Of a stretch of 21,032 nucleotides of DNA, positions 1-7,100 are shown piece by piece. The stretch's first letter is position 1, and each line of letters begins with the position of its first letter. The DNA comes from Caldifarciminota bacterium. Its GTDB lineage: Bacteria > Hydrothermota > Tepidihabitantia > B3-TA06 > JALVRC01. The notes under the pieces were generated by a model, which was not told where the DNA came from, ran no database searches, and worked only from the letters and a program-made list of their open reading frames with translations. Location: contig JALVRC010000117.1 in the NCBI GenBank assembly GCA_027025255.1, forward strand, positions 1-21,032, read 5' to 3'. The position numbers were made by a program, and so were the translations under genes.

Positions 1-1
1 T

Positions 2-67
2 TATGAAATGGTAACAGAAGAAGATATGAAAAAGATTCTTGGTCTTAATTTCAACTATGAGTATTAA
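2..67 (+). CDS. 3' end of an unidentified upstream CDS (partial)
   Basis: An open frame enters from the left edge and ends at TAA 65-67. It gives 21 C-terminal residues ending in GLNFNYEY. The fragment is too short to assign to a family. It is plausible as a real gene end because its stop lies 11 nt inside the next gene (ATG at 57), and short stop/start overlaps are the rule in this window. It could also be a chance open frame. Confidence 0.45.
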   Translation, partial: YEMVTEEDMKKILGLNFNYEY

Positions 68-710
68 AGAGCGTATTGCAAACATAAAAAAAAACATCCC
101 CCCTCACGTTAAAGTACTTGCTGCCTGCAAATCTCAACCGTTGGACAAGATTTTTGAAGTAATAGATGCTGGTATAACCTTGCTGGGACATAACTATGTC
201 CAGGAAGCAGTAAGTATGTTAAAAAACAAGAGGATAAACAAAGAAATAATTTCAGTGCATATGATCGGCCACCTCCAGACAAACAAGGTTAAGCAGGCTG
301 TAAAAATATTTAACACCATAGAAACTATAGACAGCCTTAAAAAAGCAGAGAATATAAACAAAGCAGCAAAACTGATAGATAAAAGTATTTCTGTTTTTAT
401 CGAAATAAATATAGCCAAAGAACAACAGAAATACGGTATTTTTCCTGAAAACCTATCAGACCTTGTTTTAAAAATAAAGGACTTGTCTAATCTTAAATTA
501 GAAGGTCTTATGACAATGGGGCCTAATACTGATATACATACGTTAAGGAACTATTTCAAAAAAATGAATATGCTATTTAAAAAAACTCAAGAACTACACG
601 AAATAAAATATTTATCAATGGGCATGAGTAATTCTTATATGCCAGCGATAGAAGAAGGAGCAAATATTATAAGGTTAGGACGAATTATATTTGGAGAAAG
701 AATAAAATAG
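57..710 (+). CDS. yggS: YggS/PROSC family pyridoxal-phosphate homeostasis protein
   Basis: This 217-residue protein is a single-domain PLP-binding TIM barrel of the YggS/PLPBP (COG0325) family. The family controls free PLP and amino-acid balance in the cytoplasm and has no firmly established enzyme activity. The PLP lysine is K25 in VLAACKSQ. Other family marks are GHNYVQEA (normally GENYVQE, so Glu is replaced by His), MIGHLQTNK, LMTMGP, and the phosphate-binding C-terminal stretch with SMGMS and RLGRIIFGER. Length is normal for the family (about 220-235). ATG 57 is preferred because translation from it begins with a typical family N-terminus; an in-frame TTG at 39 would add six unconserved residues. 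No strong Shine-Dalgarno is visible, and the start overlaps the end of the preceding frame, which suggests translational coupling. Confidence 0.93.
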   Translation: MSIKERIANIKKNIPPHVKVLAACKSQPLDKIFEVIDAGITLLGHNYVQEAVSMLKNKRINKEIISVHMIGHLQTNKVKQAVKIFNTIETIDSLKKAENINKAAKLIDKSISVFIEINIAKEQQKYGIFPENLSDLVLKIKDLSNLKLEGLMTMGPNTDIHTLRNYFKKMNMLFKKTQELHEIKYLSMGMSNSYMPAIEEGANIIRLGRIIFGERIK

Positions 711-721
711 TAATTTTTTCC

Positions 722-749
722 TTGACAAACCTGTAATAAGATATATAAT
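722..749 (+). promoter_or_regulatory. Sigma-70-type promoter of the M23-SPOR-Nudix set
   Basis: TTGACA at 722-727 and TATAAT at 744-749 are both perfect consensus hexamers, separated by 16 bp. The expected transcription start is 756-757, and the ATG of the M23 gene is at 757. There is no Shine-Dalgarno and no room for one, so the mRNA should be leaderless. The same hexamers with a 16-bp spacer recur in front of rpsT, the PHP gene, the CocE-like gene, secA and the amidohydrolase. Confidence 0.85.
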
Positions 750-756
750 TATCCTG

Positions 757-1680
757 ATGAAGAGGGTTAATATAATTATTGACGACGGGTCTAAAAGGAA
801 TCGGCACTTTATAATTCCTAAATTCCTCATATGGATTGCATTACCCTTGATTGGTATTTTCTTTATAGTATCTATATATTCTATTTTCGTACGTGTAAGC
901 GTAGAGGTAGATAGACAATCTTTAAAAAAGCTTAGAGCTGAAAATAAACTTTTAAAGGAAAAATATAAGCTGCTTGAAGATAAAATAGATTCTCTTATTA
1001 ATATCATTGCTGTCATTGAAAAACATGATATTAAACTAAGGGTTACTAATAACATTGATGTTATTGACCCTGATGCAAGAGAACTGGGTATGGGTGGTCC
1101 TAAAGACAAAGATATCTATACTGATTCTATAAAAAGAATAAATCCAGCAAATGCGCATCTTCTTGAAATAATAGATACAAAAGTTGAAGAATTAAATGCT
1201 AAAATCAAGTTTGAAAAATCAAGTTTTGATACAATTAATCAGGTTATTTCTCAAAAAAAATACATACTTGATAGAACCCCGTCTATATATCCATGCAACG
1301 GCTGGCTATTGAGCGGATTCGGATATAGGATAGACCCAATTACAAGACGAATAAGAATGCATAATGGAGTTGACATTGCTGGTCCTACAGGAACACCTAT
1401 TATGGCATCAGCAGACGGGAAGATAGATTTTGCAGGCTCAAGATCCGGATACGGATTGAGCATTGAAATAGATCATGAATACGGGATTAAGACCTTTTAT
1501 GCACATCTTTCTGCTATCCTTGTTAAGCAGGGACAGATAGTGAGAAGAGGAGAGGTAATTGGACTTATGGGTGCGACAGGGAGAACAACAGGTTCACATC
1601 TCCATTATGAAGTAAGGGTCAACAATGTTCCTGTTAACCCACTTCTATACATGCTCAATACCGATGCAGTCGTAGATTGA
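757..1680 (+). CDS. Membrane-anchored M23 (LytM-type) metallopeptidase
   Basis: This 307-residue protein has a short basic cytoplasmic N-terminus, one membrane segment at about 21-46, a charged coiled coil at about 52-90, a linker with the ELGMGGP motif, and a C-terminal M23 domain at about 180-300. The zinc and catalytic residues are present: H202 and D206 (HNGVD), H250 (YAHLS), H281 and H283 (GSHLHYEVR). It should therefore be an active endopeptidase cutting peptidoglycan cross-bridges or stem peptides in the periplasm, unlike the degenerate EnvC/NlpD activators. The architecture matches envelope peptidases involved in elongation or division. A consensus promoter ends 7 nt before the ATG, so the message is probably leaderless. 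The stop overlaps the TTG start of the SPOR gene (TTGA, 1677-1680), so the two are probably co-translated. Confidence 0.93.
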   Translation: MKRVNIIIDDGSKRNRHFIIPKFLIWIALPLIGIFFIVSIYSIFVRVSVEVDRQSLKKLRAENKLLKEKYKLLEDKIDSLINIIAVIEKHDIKLRVTNNIDVIDPDARELGMGGPKDKDIYTDSIKRINPANAHLLEIIDTKVEELNAKIKFEKSSFDTINQVISQKKYILDRTPSIYPCNGWLLSGFGYRIDPITRRIRMHNGVDIAGPTGTPIMASADGKIDFAGSRSGYGLSIEIDHEYGIKTFYAHLSAILVKQGQIVRRGEVIGLMGATGRTTGSHLHYEVRVNNVPVNPLLYMLNTDAVVD

Positions 1681-2957
1681 TTCTTTTCTTATTCTCAAAA
1701 TTATTTCTTTTTGACAATTTTCTTATAAAAGACAATATAGTATACAAATTAAAAGGTAATACAATAATCAAAAAGGTACTTTTTGGCAATGTAATTTCAT
1801 TTGATTATATCAAAGAAAGCAATAAATTCTTTTTCTTAACAGATCAAGGGATAATGGTTTATAGACCTACACTCAAATCACTTGTTTATCCTTCCACCCT
1901 CCTTGGAGGGAAAATATACAGCATAGGGCATTTAATCGTGGTAGTAAGCTCGGATGGATTTCTTGTATATAAAAGCTTTACTACTATTAAACCCTATTAC
2001 AGTTATCTCATGGATGAAAGCTTTCAGGTCGCAGGCAAATTCAAAGGAGGCATACTAATATTTAAGGGAAAGAAAGCATATATCTTCACCCCCATAAATA
2101 AAGGCAAGCTTAAAAAGATTAATATAGAGCATAAAAAATATATGTACGCTTACAAAAATTCTGTCGTAGGCATAAAAAACGGAAATATCTATATAAACAG
2201 TTTATTAATTGTTAAAGGAACACATATCAAAAATGCCTATGGCATAGAAGAATACTATATAGCCTTTAATGACAATACTATATATGTTGTAAATCTAATA
2301 ACAAGAAAAACAATTACCATAAAGGGTGAAATAGATAGAAGTTTCCTATCCAACAAGGAGATAAGGTTTAAAAAGCAGAAAAAATGGTATACATTATTAC
2401 TGCCTTCAGGGAAAACTACCTCTTTACCACAAAATAGCATGTTCGTTCTAAACGATTTTCAATACGTTTTGAAAAACAACGAGCTTACAGTAAAACCTAA
2501 AGATAGTGATAACCAGATAACCACTCCTATATCATCATCATATCAAATACAAATAGGAGCATTCTCAAGCAAAGAAAATGCCCTGCATCTTATATCGCAA
2601 TACAAAAACTTTAATCTACCAATCTTTATTCTGGAAGAACAGGGACTTTATAGGGTAAGACTGGGCAACTTTATAAGCAAAAAAGACGCAATGAAAACAA
2701 AGGAACTTTTAAATAAAGGCTGGGTAATAAATGCATCCACAGAACCAAACATAACACAGAAGTTATCTGCACTTTCAAAGAGGGATACAATATTCATATA
2801 TACATGTGAGAAAAACAAAATATATATAAACAAAAGACTGATTCTTAACATTGTACCTGATAGTTTAAAGGTCATAAATGATACGCTAATAAATATTTAT
2901 AAGGATAATAACATACACTCATTAACAATAAAAAATGATAAGGTCAATATAGAATGA
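1677..2957 (+). CDS. SPOR-domain protein with a beta-rich N-terminal region
   Basis: The product is 426 residues. Residues 1-15 are hydrophobic (MILFLFSKLFLF) and may be a short signal or anchor sequence. Residues 20-275 are beta-strand-rich with repeated short strand-turn units, resembling a propeller-like fold, without a motif I can name. A SPOR domain spans about 288-353 (YQIQIGAFSSKENA, then YRVRLGNF). SPOR domains bind peptidoglycan stripped of stem peptides, typically at division sites. A second beta-rich stretch of about 70 residues follows it. The TTG start overlaps the M23 stop and the 3' end overlaps the Nudix start by ATGA, so this is the middle gene of a coupled trio. Pairing a hydrolase with a glycan-binding protein suggests joint work in wall remodelling; this is inference. 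The start codon and the topology are the least certain parts. Confidence 0.78.
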   Translation: MILFLFSKLFLFDNFLIKDNIVYKLKGNTIIKKVLFGNVISFDYIKESNKFFFLTDQGIMVYRPTLKSLVYPSTLLGGKIYSIGHLIVVVSSDGFLVYKSFTTIKPYYSYLMDESFQVAGKFKGGILIFKGKKAYIFTPINKGKLKKINIEHKKYMYAYKNSVVGIKNGNIYINSLLIVKGTHIKNAYGIEEYYIAFNDNTIYVVNLITRKTITIKGEIDRSFLSNKEIRFKKQKKWYTLLLPSGKTTSLPQNSMFVLNDFQYVLKNNELTVKPKDSDNQITTPISSSYQIQIGAFSSKENALHLISQYKNFNLPIFILEEQGLYRVRLGNFISKKDAMKTKELLNKGWVINASTEPNITQKLSALSKRDTIFIYTCEKNKIYINKRLILNIVPDSLKVINDTLINIYKDNNIHSLTIKNDKVNIE

Positions 2958-3442
2958 AGTTTACCTTCTGTCCTCAATGCGGAGAAAGGCTTACAACAAT
3001 CTTTGATGAGAGAGATAGGATGTACTGTAAGAAATGTAACAAAACATACTATGATAACCCACTTCCTGCCGTATGTGGTATTCTAATTAATAATAACTCA
3101 ATACTTCTTATAAAACGCGGTATTGAACCTGATAAAGGTTCATGGGCACTTCCCAGTGGATTTATGGAATCTGGTGAAACCCCGGAGCAGGCTGTTATAC
3201 GGGAATTTCTTGAAGAAACAGGTATTTTAACAACAGTTGAGAAGACAATAGGTGTGTTTGCCGAGGAATCATATCTTTATGGGTGGATTCTATCTCTGGG
3301 ATTTCTTTTAAAATATGTTAAAGGAACACCACAAGCCTCAAGCGATGCACTTGAGGTAAAGTTCGCACCTTTTAAAAATATTCCTCCCATCCCCTTTAGT
3401 TCACATAAATTCTTTATGCAGAAGGTTGGTTTACCAGTCTAA
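2954..3442 (+). CDS. Nudix hydrolase with N-terminal zinc ribbon (NudC-like)
   Basis: This 162-residue cytoplasmic protein begins with a four-cysteine zinc ribbon (C6, C9, C25, C28; FCPQCG and YCKKC). A Nudix fold follows with a complete Nudix box: G69, E75, then R83-E84 and E87-E88 in REFLEETG. These residues bind the divalent metal that drives cleavage of nucleoside diphosphate-X substrates. The ribbon-plus-Nudix arrangement resembles NADH pyrophosphatase and related ADP-ribose or NAD(H) hydrolases, but the exact substrate cannot be read from the sequence. ATG 2954 overlaps the stop of the SPOR gene. The last 29 bp overlap the 3' end of rpsT on the other strand. Confidence 0.9.
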   Translation: MKFTFCPQCGERLTTIFDERDRMYCKKCNKTYYDNPLPAVCGILINNNSILLIKRGIEPDKGSWALPSGFMESGETPEQAVIREFLEETGILTTVEKTIGVFAEESYLYGWILSLGFLLKYVKGTPQASSDALEVKFAPFKNIPPIPFSSHKFFMQKVGLPV

Positions 3443-3662
3443 AGAGTCTTGACTTTATTCTTGATGCTTTGTTTTTATGAATAATTCTATGCTTAGCACT
3501 TTTATCAACAATTGACTGTACTTCTTTTAAAAGCTCTGCCTTATTCTCTGCTGCATAGAATTTCTTTAAAGCATTCTTAAGTCTTGTTCTTCTTGCTTTA
3601 TTTAAAGCTCTTTTAACTGCATTTCTTCTCTGAGCCTTCTTAATACTAATACTTTTAGCCAT
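3414..3662 (-). CDS. rpsT: Small ribosomal subunit protein bS20
   Basis: This 82-residue, very basic helical protein fits bS20, a primary binder of 16S rRNA in the small subunit body. Typical features are the basic N-terminal helix (RRNAVKRALNKARRTRLKN), the middle KAELLKEVQSIVDKSAK and the conserved C-terminal block HKNKASRIKSRL. It is slightly shorter than E. coli S20 (87 aa). A Shine-Dalgarno GGAGG at 3670-3666 lies 3 nt from the ATG, and a consensus promoter lies further upstream, so the gene is monocistronic. Its 3' end overlaps the convergent Nudix gene by 29 bp, and no hairpin terminator is visible between them. Confidence 0.95.
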   Translation of the reverse strand: MAKSISIKKAQRRNAVKRALNKARRTRLKNALKKFYAAENKAELLKEVQSIVDKSAKHRIIHKNKASRIKSRLFRLVNQPSA

Positions 3663-3686
3663 TCGCCTCCTTTTTTATTTTTTGTA

Positions 3687-3714
3687 ATTATACATATAAT
3701 CATAAAAAAGTCAA
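3687..3714 (-). promoter_or_regulatory. Promoter of rpsT
   Basis: On the minus strand TTGACT (3714-3709) and TATAAT (3692-3687) are separated by 16 bp. The expected start is about 3680. This leaves a leader of about 17 nt that contains GGAGG (3670-3666). It is the only promoter in the window with an ordinary leader and Shine-Dalgarno arrangement. Confidence 0.85.
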
Positions 3715-4006
3715 GCAAAATTATTTAGTATAATTGGAAACTATAACTATAGTATACGCACAAAATCAATACAGTTTTTGGATTGTTAGAGGGTTTTGTC
3801 TTTTGAGCTATGTAAAAACTTCTTGCTTTCCTTTTATCTCCCTTTTCTGGTAGCAGGGTAGTATCTTCTTCATCCCCCCTCTTTTTTTTGGGGATTACTT
3901 CTTAGTTCTCACTTATTTTACAAGAGGGACAGTACTTATTAGAGAATATTTCCAAAATGGAGCTGAGTACAAACAAAAAACTTTACTTCTCCTCCGTATC
4001 TATTCC
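3715..4006 (-). other. Non-coding gap between rpsT and the end of the nine-gene operon
   Basis: No gene can be supported on either strand over about 290 bp. The stretch around 3780-3900 looks different from the other gaps in the window, which are almost pure A/T: it holds runs of C and G and an inverted repeat, ATCCCC at 3872-3877 against GGGGAT at 3890-3895 with a 12-nt pyrimidine loop. It could be the untranslated 3' end of the operon, a decayed dispersed repeat, or a small RNA. The conserved SRP RNA loop sequence (GGAAGCAGC type) was looked for and is absent. Confidence 0.4.
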
Positions 4007-4555
4007 TTATAGCCTTTTTTTAAAAAATACCATAAGTTTAGGAAAGAAAAAAGAAAGAACAAAAAGCACCACAGCCCCTACAAGTCCCCATATACCAAAA
4101 AATGAAAACAGAGTTACCAACAAGGCAGCTCCCAAAACCCCCAGAACAATTGTAATAAATGAGCGTAGAAAAGAAAGTTCACCCAAACTCGCAAGAATAC
4201 TTCCTGTCCACGCACCTGTACCTGGCAAAGGAATAGCAACAAACAAAAAGAGCATTATTAAGCCATAGGTATCTATAAGTTTCTGCTTTTTTTCAAGATA
4301 TGCCTCATACCTCTCAACTATGCCTTTTAAAAATGTTTTTTTGCTAACATTCAAGAGCCCATTAAAAAAAACAAGCAAAAGAGGAACAGGCAAAATATTG
4401 CCTATAATAGCAAAAACAATTGTCTTTAGATAACTCATGCCCAAAACATGCACACCTACTGGTATCGCCCCTCTTAGCTCAACAACAGGAAAGGCTGAAA
4501 TGATAAGAACTATTAACCAGTTGGGAAGGTTCAGGTTTATGAAAAATTCACTCAT
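4007..4555 (-). CDS. COG2426 membrane protein (small multidrug export family)
   Basis: This 182-residue polytopic membrane protein has about five hydrophobic segments. Family marks are ELRGAIPVG near residue 30 and PLPGTGAWTGS near residue 110. These duplicated proline/glycine re-entrant motifs are typical of PF06695 (putative small multi-drug export), which is distantly similar to DedA proteins. The transport substrate is unknown and the family name is historical. It is the last gene of the nine-gene operon; its ATG overlaps the stop of the VWA gene as ATGA (4552-4555). Confidence 0.85.
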   Translation of the reverse strand: MSEFFINLNLPNWLIVLIISAFPVVELRGAIPVGVHVLGMSYLKTIVFAIIGNILPVPLLLVFFNGLLNVSKKTFLKGIVERYEAYLEKKQKLIDTYGLIMLFLFVAIPLPGTGAWTGSILASLGELSFLRSFITIVLGVLGAALLVTLFSFFGIWGLVGAVVLFVLSFFFPKLMVFFKKRL

Positions 4556-6123
4556 ACCTGATGTGTAAGTTTCCTTATAATAAGCTCAGAGATAAATACT
4601 ATGAAGAGCAAAATATAGAGCAAAAGAAAGTTCTTAAGATAAATAGGCTCTCTTTCAAGCTTTAAAGGAAATTCATCAATAGCTGAAAGAGTTTTACCGT
4701 CTGTTTTATTAGGTATTGTCTCAAGGAAAAACGGATCATAGCCCTTTCTTCTCTTTTCCCTCGGGATATCCAGAACCTTTATTCTACAGGATTTAACAAT
4801 AAAACCTCTTTTATCAATAAACGAGACTGTATGGTATCCTGCAGACAGTGCAGGAATATCAACTAAGTATATGCCATTATTATTTACAACAGGTAAGGTA
4901 CTCGAATCCACTTTAACATCCACCTCAACCATACTTGTAAAATTCAGGCTTTGTGGTGTATAAGCGTATAGGCTGTCAAGTTTACACTTAACAATATTAC
5001 CTTTCTCAGAAATGAACTTAACCACGTCTTTTAAGGCTTTTGTAAAGATGTACGGATTTTTAAAGTGAACATAGTACAACATAGAAATCCTATCCTTCAC
5101 TATCATACGTGTTTTAAGCGAATAAACAAAAAAAGCCTCATTCCCAATACTTAATAGTGAAAAATCGTACGTTTTAAAACCCCTTTGAGAAATATACTCC
5201 TTTACTTCTTCCACTGATTCATTAAGCGATGGCAAAAGTCCTGTTATTTCTCCTCTTATGTTATTGCTTTGGCCTTCATCTTTTCCTTCATGTATCCATA
5301 AGCCTGCATTTTTATACTTTTTAAGCACACTTCTAAACGCCCCGGTATCTGCCTTATCAATAAAAATAACATCAACGTGTGCTGGAAGCTTGCCTACTGG
5401 TTTTTTCAAAAGAATATAGTAATAGGACTTAAGCTCCTCAATATTAGAAAACCCATAAATGTACCAGTGTGTTGAAATGTAAAGATTCTTTGAAAGGTAC
5501 AACACTGTTATTTTGTGTTTTTTAAAGAATATATTTTTTACTGCATTCGCAACAACACTATCCTTTAACACTGCGTATGCATGAACCCTGAACATGCCTT
5601 CTTTTTTGCGGATAACTGTATCTACAAATTCCTGTATGCCCATGCTTTTTCTTATGTGAAACCTTCTCTCTTTTTTCCCCTGCACATGAAAAAGCACATC
5701 AACATCCTCTTCTGATGAAACCTGAAGTCTAATAACTGCTGTATCGCCAGCTGCATACTGGTCTCTATCCGTAAAAATATCAATATGCACAGGCTTTGTT
5801 TTCATAATAGGCATGTATGTAGAAACCGGAACAGAAGGCTCTATCTTTCCTGTATCAGTAAAAAGCCCATCAGATACAATAAGCACCTGGGAAGGTCTAT
5901 GCCTTTTTATCCATGTAAACACCTTCTTAAAGTCTGTCATTGTATCAGAGAAATTAAGCATGCCCTTTCTTACGCTATCACCAAATATATAATATTCTAT
6001 ACCTTTATGAGTAAGCTTTTTAAGAATTTTTTTATTAAGCTTTCCCCTCATGCTCTCTGAATTATCTATAAGGACCACAGGATGCTCTTTATGAAGCCAG
6101 GAATATGGTATTGGTATCAACAT
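4552..6123 (-). CDS. VWA-domain membrane protein
   Basis: From ATG 6123 the product is 523 residues. A von Willebrand A domain begins at once: VVLIDNSESM gives the MIDAS metal motif D20, S22, S24, and VSDG (83-86) gives the later aspartate. Beta-rich domains follow (about 110-200 and 380-450), with an alpha/beta section between them, then a membrane segment at about 497-515 and a short basic tail. VWA proteins of this kind act as envelope scaffolds through metal-dependent binding; no specific partner can be read. The start is doubtful. The open frame continues 20 or more codons upstream and encodes RLKQLPIILRIIEIL, which would complete a membrane helix cut short by the ATG start, yet there is no ATG, GTG or TTG there. 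ATG 6123 has no Shine-Dalgarno. The stop overlaps the next gene by ATGA. Confidence 0.75.
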   Translation of the reverse strand: MLIPIPYSWLHKEHPVVLIDNSESMRGKLNKKILKKLTHKGIEYYIFGDSVRKGMLNFSDTMTDFKKVFTWIKRHRPSQVLIVSDGLFTDTGKIEPSVPVSTYMPIMKTKPVHIDIFTDRDQYAAGDTAVIRLQVSSEEDVDVLFHVQGKKERRFHIRKSMGIQEFVDTVIRKKEGMFRVHAYAVLKDSVVANAVKNIFFKKHKITVLYLSKNLYISTHWYIYGFSNIEELKSYYYILLKKPVGKLPAHVDVIFIDKADTGAFRSVLKKYKNAGLWIHEGKDEGQSNNIRGEITGLLPSLNESVEEVKEYISQRGFKTYDFSLLSIGNEAFFVYSLKTRMIVKDRISMLYYVHFKNPYIFTKALKDVVKFISEKGNIVKCKLDSLYAYTPQSLNFTSMVEVDVKVDSSTLPVVNNNGIYLVDIPALSAGYHTVSFIDKRGFIVKSCRIKVLDIPREKRRKGYDPFFLETIPNKTDGKTLSAIDEFPLKLEREPIYLKNFLLLYILLFIVFISELIIRKLTHQV

Positions 6124-6173
6124 AATTATAAGGGTAAGAATTTCTATAATGCGAAGTATTATAGGTAGTTGTT

Positions 6174-7100
6174 TTAGTCTAATAGTAATGGTTTTATTGT
6201 TTGAGGGAGTTTTCCTAAAGGCGTTTTAAGGTATGTTGATTCCTGCTTTATACTGCCTTTAAAGCCATTCTTATTGCTATTCCATACGTAAACACTGTCA
6301 TCTATTACAAAACGCCATGAAATCCCCTTTCCCTTTGATATTACTCCGAAGTAAAGTATACTATCGCCCCTTGTAAGAGCAAAGTAATATGGGTTTAATG
6401 TATCCTTAATGTAGATAACAGCATATTTCTGAGGAAATACTGAATCTGATGTAAAATGAACCTCATAGGGCAATTTTGTTCCGTTCCCTTTTATATCCTT
6501 TATGTTTTTCAAGACAACAACTGAAAACATGCCCTTAGCTGTACTATCCCACAACAAATACCTCAACTCTGTCCATGATTTTCTTATCCTTTTTACAGTA
6601 TTTGTATAGGGTGCGATGTAGAGTTCCTTTAAACTGCCTGTATCAACTGGTTCATTAAAAACAAGAGAGAGATTAACAGATGGCTTAATACGAGATGAAA
6701 AAGAAGAAGGATACATACGAGCTATAATTGGCGCAATTGTATCAATACGTTTAGAAAGCACTACCTTTCTTTTTATATGAGCTATATTACCTGCAGTATC
6801 CTTCACAAGCCCTTTTATATATATAACCCTTGATTTAAGCTCAGGAAGATAAATTATTGGGCTTTCCCTTCTCGCATTGTAATAATCTATTAATACAGGC
6901 TTTACAGACCTTTCCTCTGCAATAAGCTTAATGTTCTTTTTTAAAAAATCTATATCAATAGGCTCATTAAAAACAAGTATCAGTGTATTTCTGTCAGGAG
7001 AAGTTGCCCTTGAAAGCCAGGGAGAAAAAATATCCTGAGATGGAGGCAACGCCTTATGAGCACATCCTGCAAGTATTAAGATAAAAATAGCTCGCTTCAT
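6174..7100 (-). CDS. Lipoprotein with two bacterial Ig-like (Big_5/SbsA-type) domains
   Basis: The 308-residue product starts with a lipoprotein signal, MKRAIFILILAGC, with lipobox LAGC and lipidated cysteine C13. Two similar domains follow at about 25-118 and 122-215. Each contains the signature LxLVFNEPxD (ILVFNEPID, LSLVFNEPVD) and closes with a VKDTAGN or IKDIKGN turn, as in SbsA-type Ig-like domains. The last 90 residues are beta-rich with no recognised motif. It should be a membrane-attached adhesion or scaffold protein on the periplasmic side or surface. Its ATG overlaps the ffh stop (ATGA, 7097-7100). The next gene, a VWA membrane protein, is a plausible partner because both are envelope modules; that is inference. 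Confidence 0.8.
   Translation of the reverse strand: MKRAIFILILAGCAHKALPPSQDIFSPWLSRATSPDRNTLILVFNEPIDIDFLKKNIKLIAEERSVKPVLIDYYNARRESPIIYLPELKSRVIYIKGLVKDTAGNIAHIKRKVVLSKRIDTIAPIIARMYPSSFSSRIKPSVNLSLVFNEPVDTGSLKELYIAPYTNTVKRIRKSWTELRYLLWDSTAKGMFSVVVLKNIKDIKGNGTKLPYEVHFTSDSVFPQKYAVIYIKDTLNPYYFALTRGDSILYFGVISKGKGISWRFVIDDSVYVWNSNKNGFKGSIKQESTYLKTPLGKLPQTIKPLLLD

Noticed and set aside
3805..3875. A 21-codon frame on the minus strand beginning with ATGAAGAAGATA after a G-run
   Set aside because: It is very short, has no spacing between the G-run and the ATG, and no similarity I can name.
3780..3900. Possible SRP (4.5S) RNA in the gap near the ffh operon
   Set aside because: The conserved tetraloop and GGAAGCAGC-type symmetric loop sequence are missing on both strands.
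3957..4268. Open frame of about 100 codons on the plus strand
   Set aside because: It lies antisense to the COG2426 gene, has low-complexity K/T/P-rich content and no ribosome binding site; the minus-strand gene has clear family motifs.
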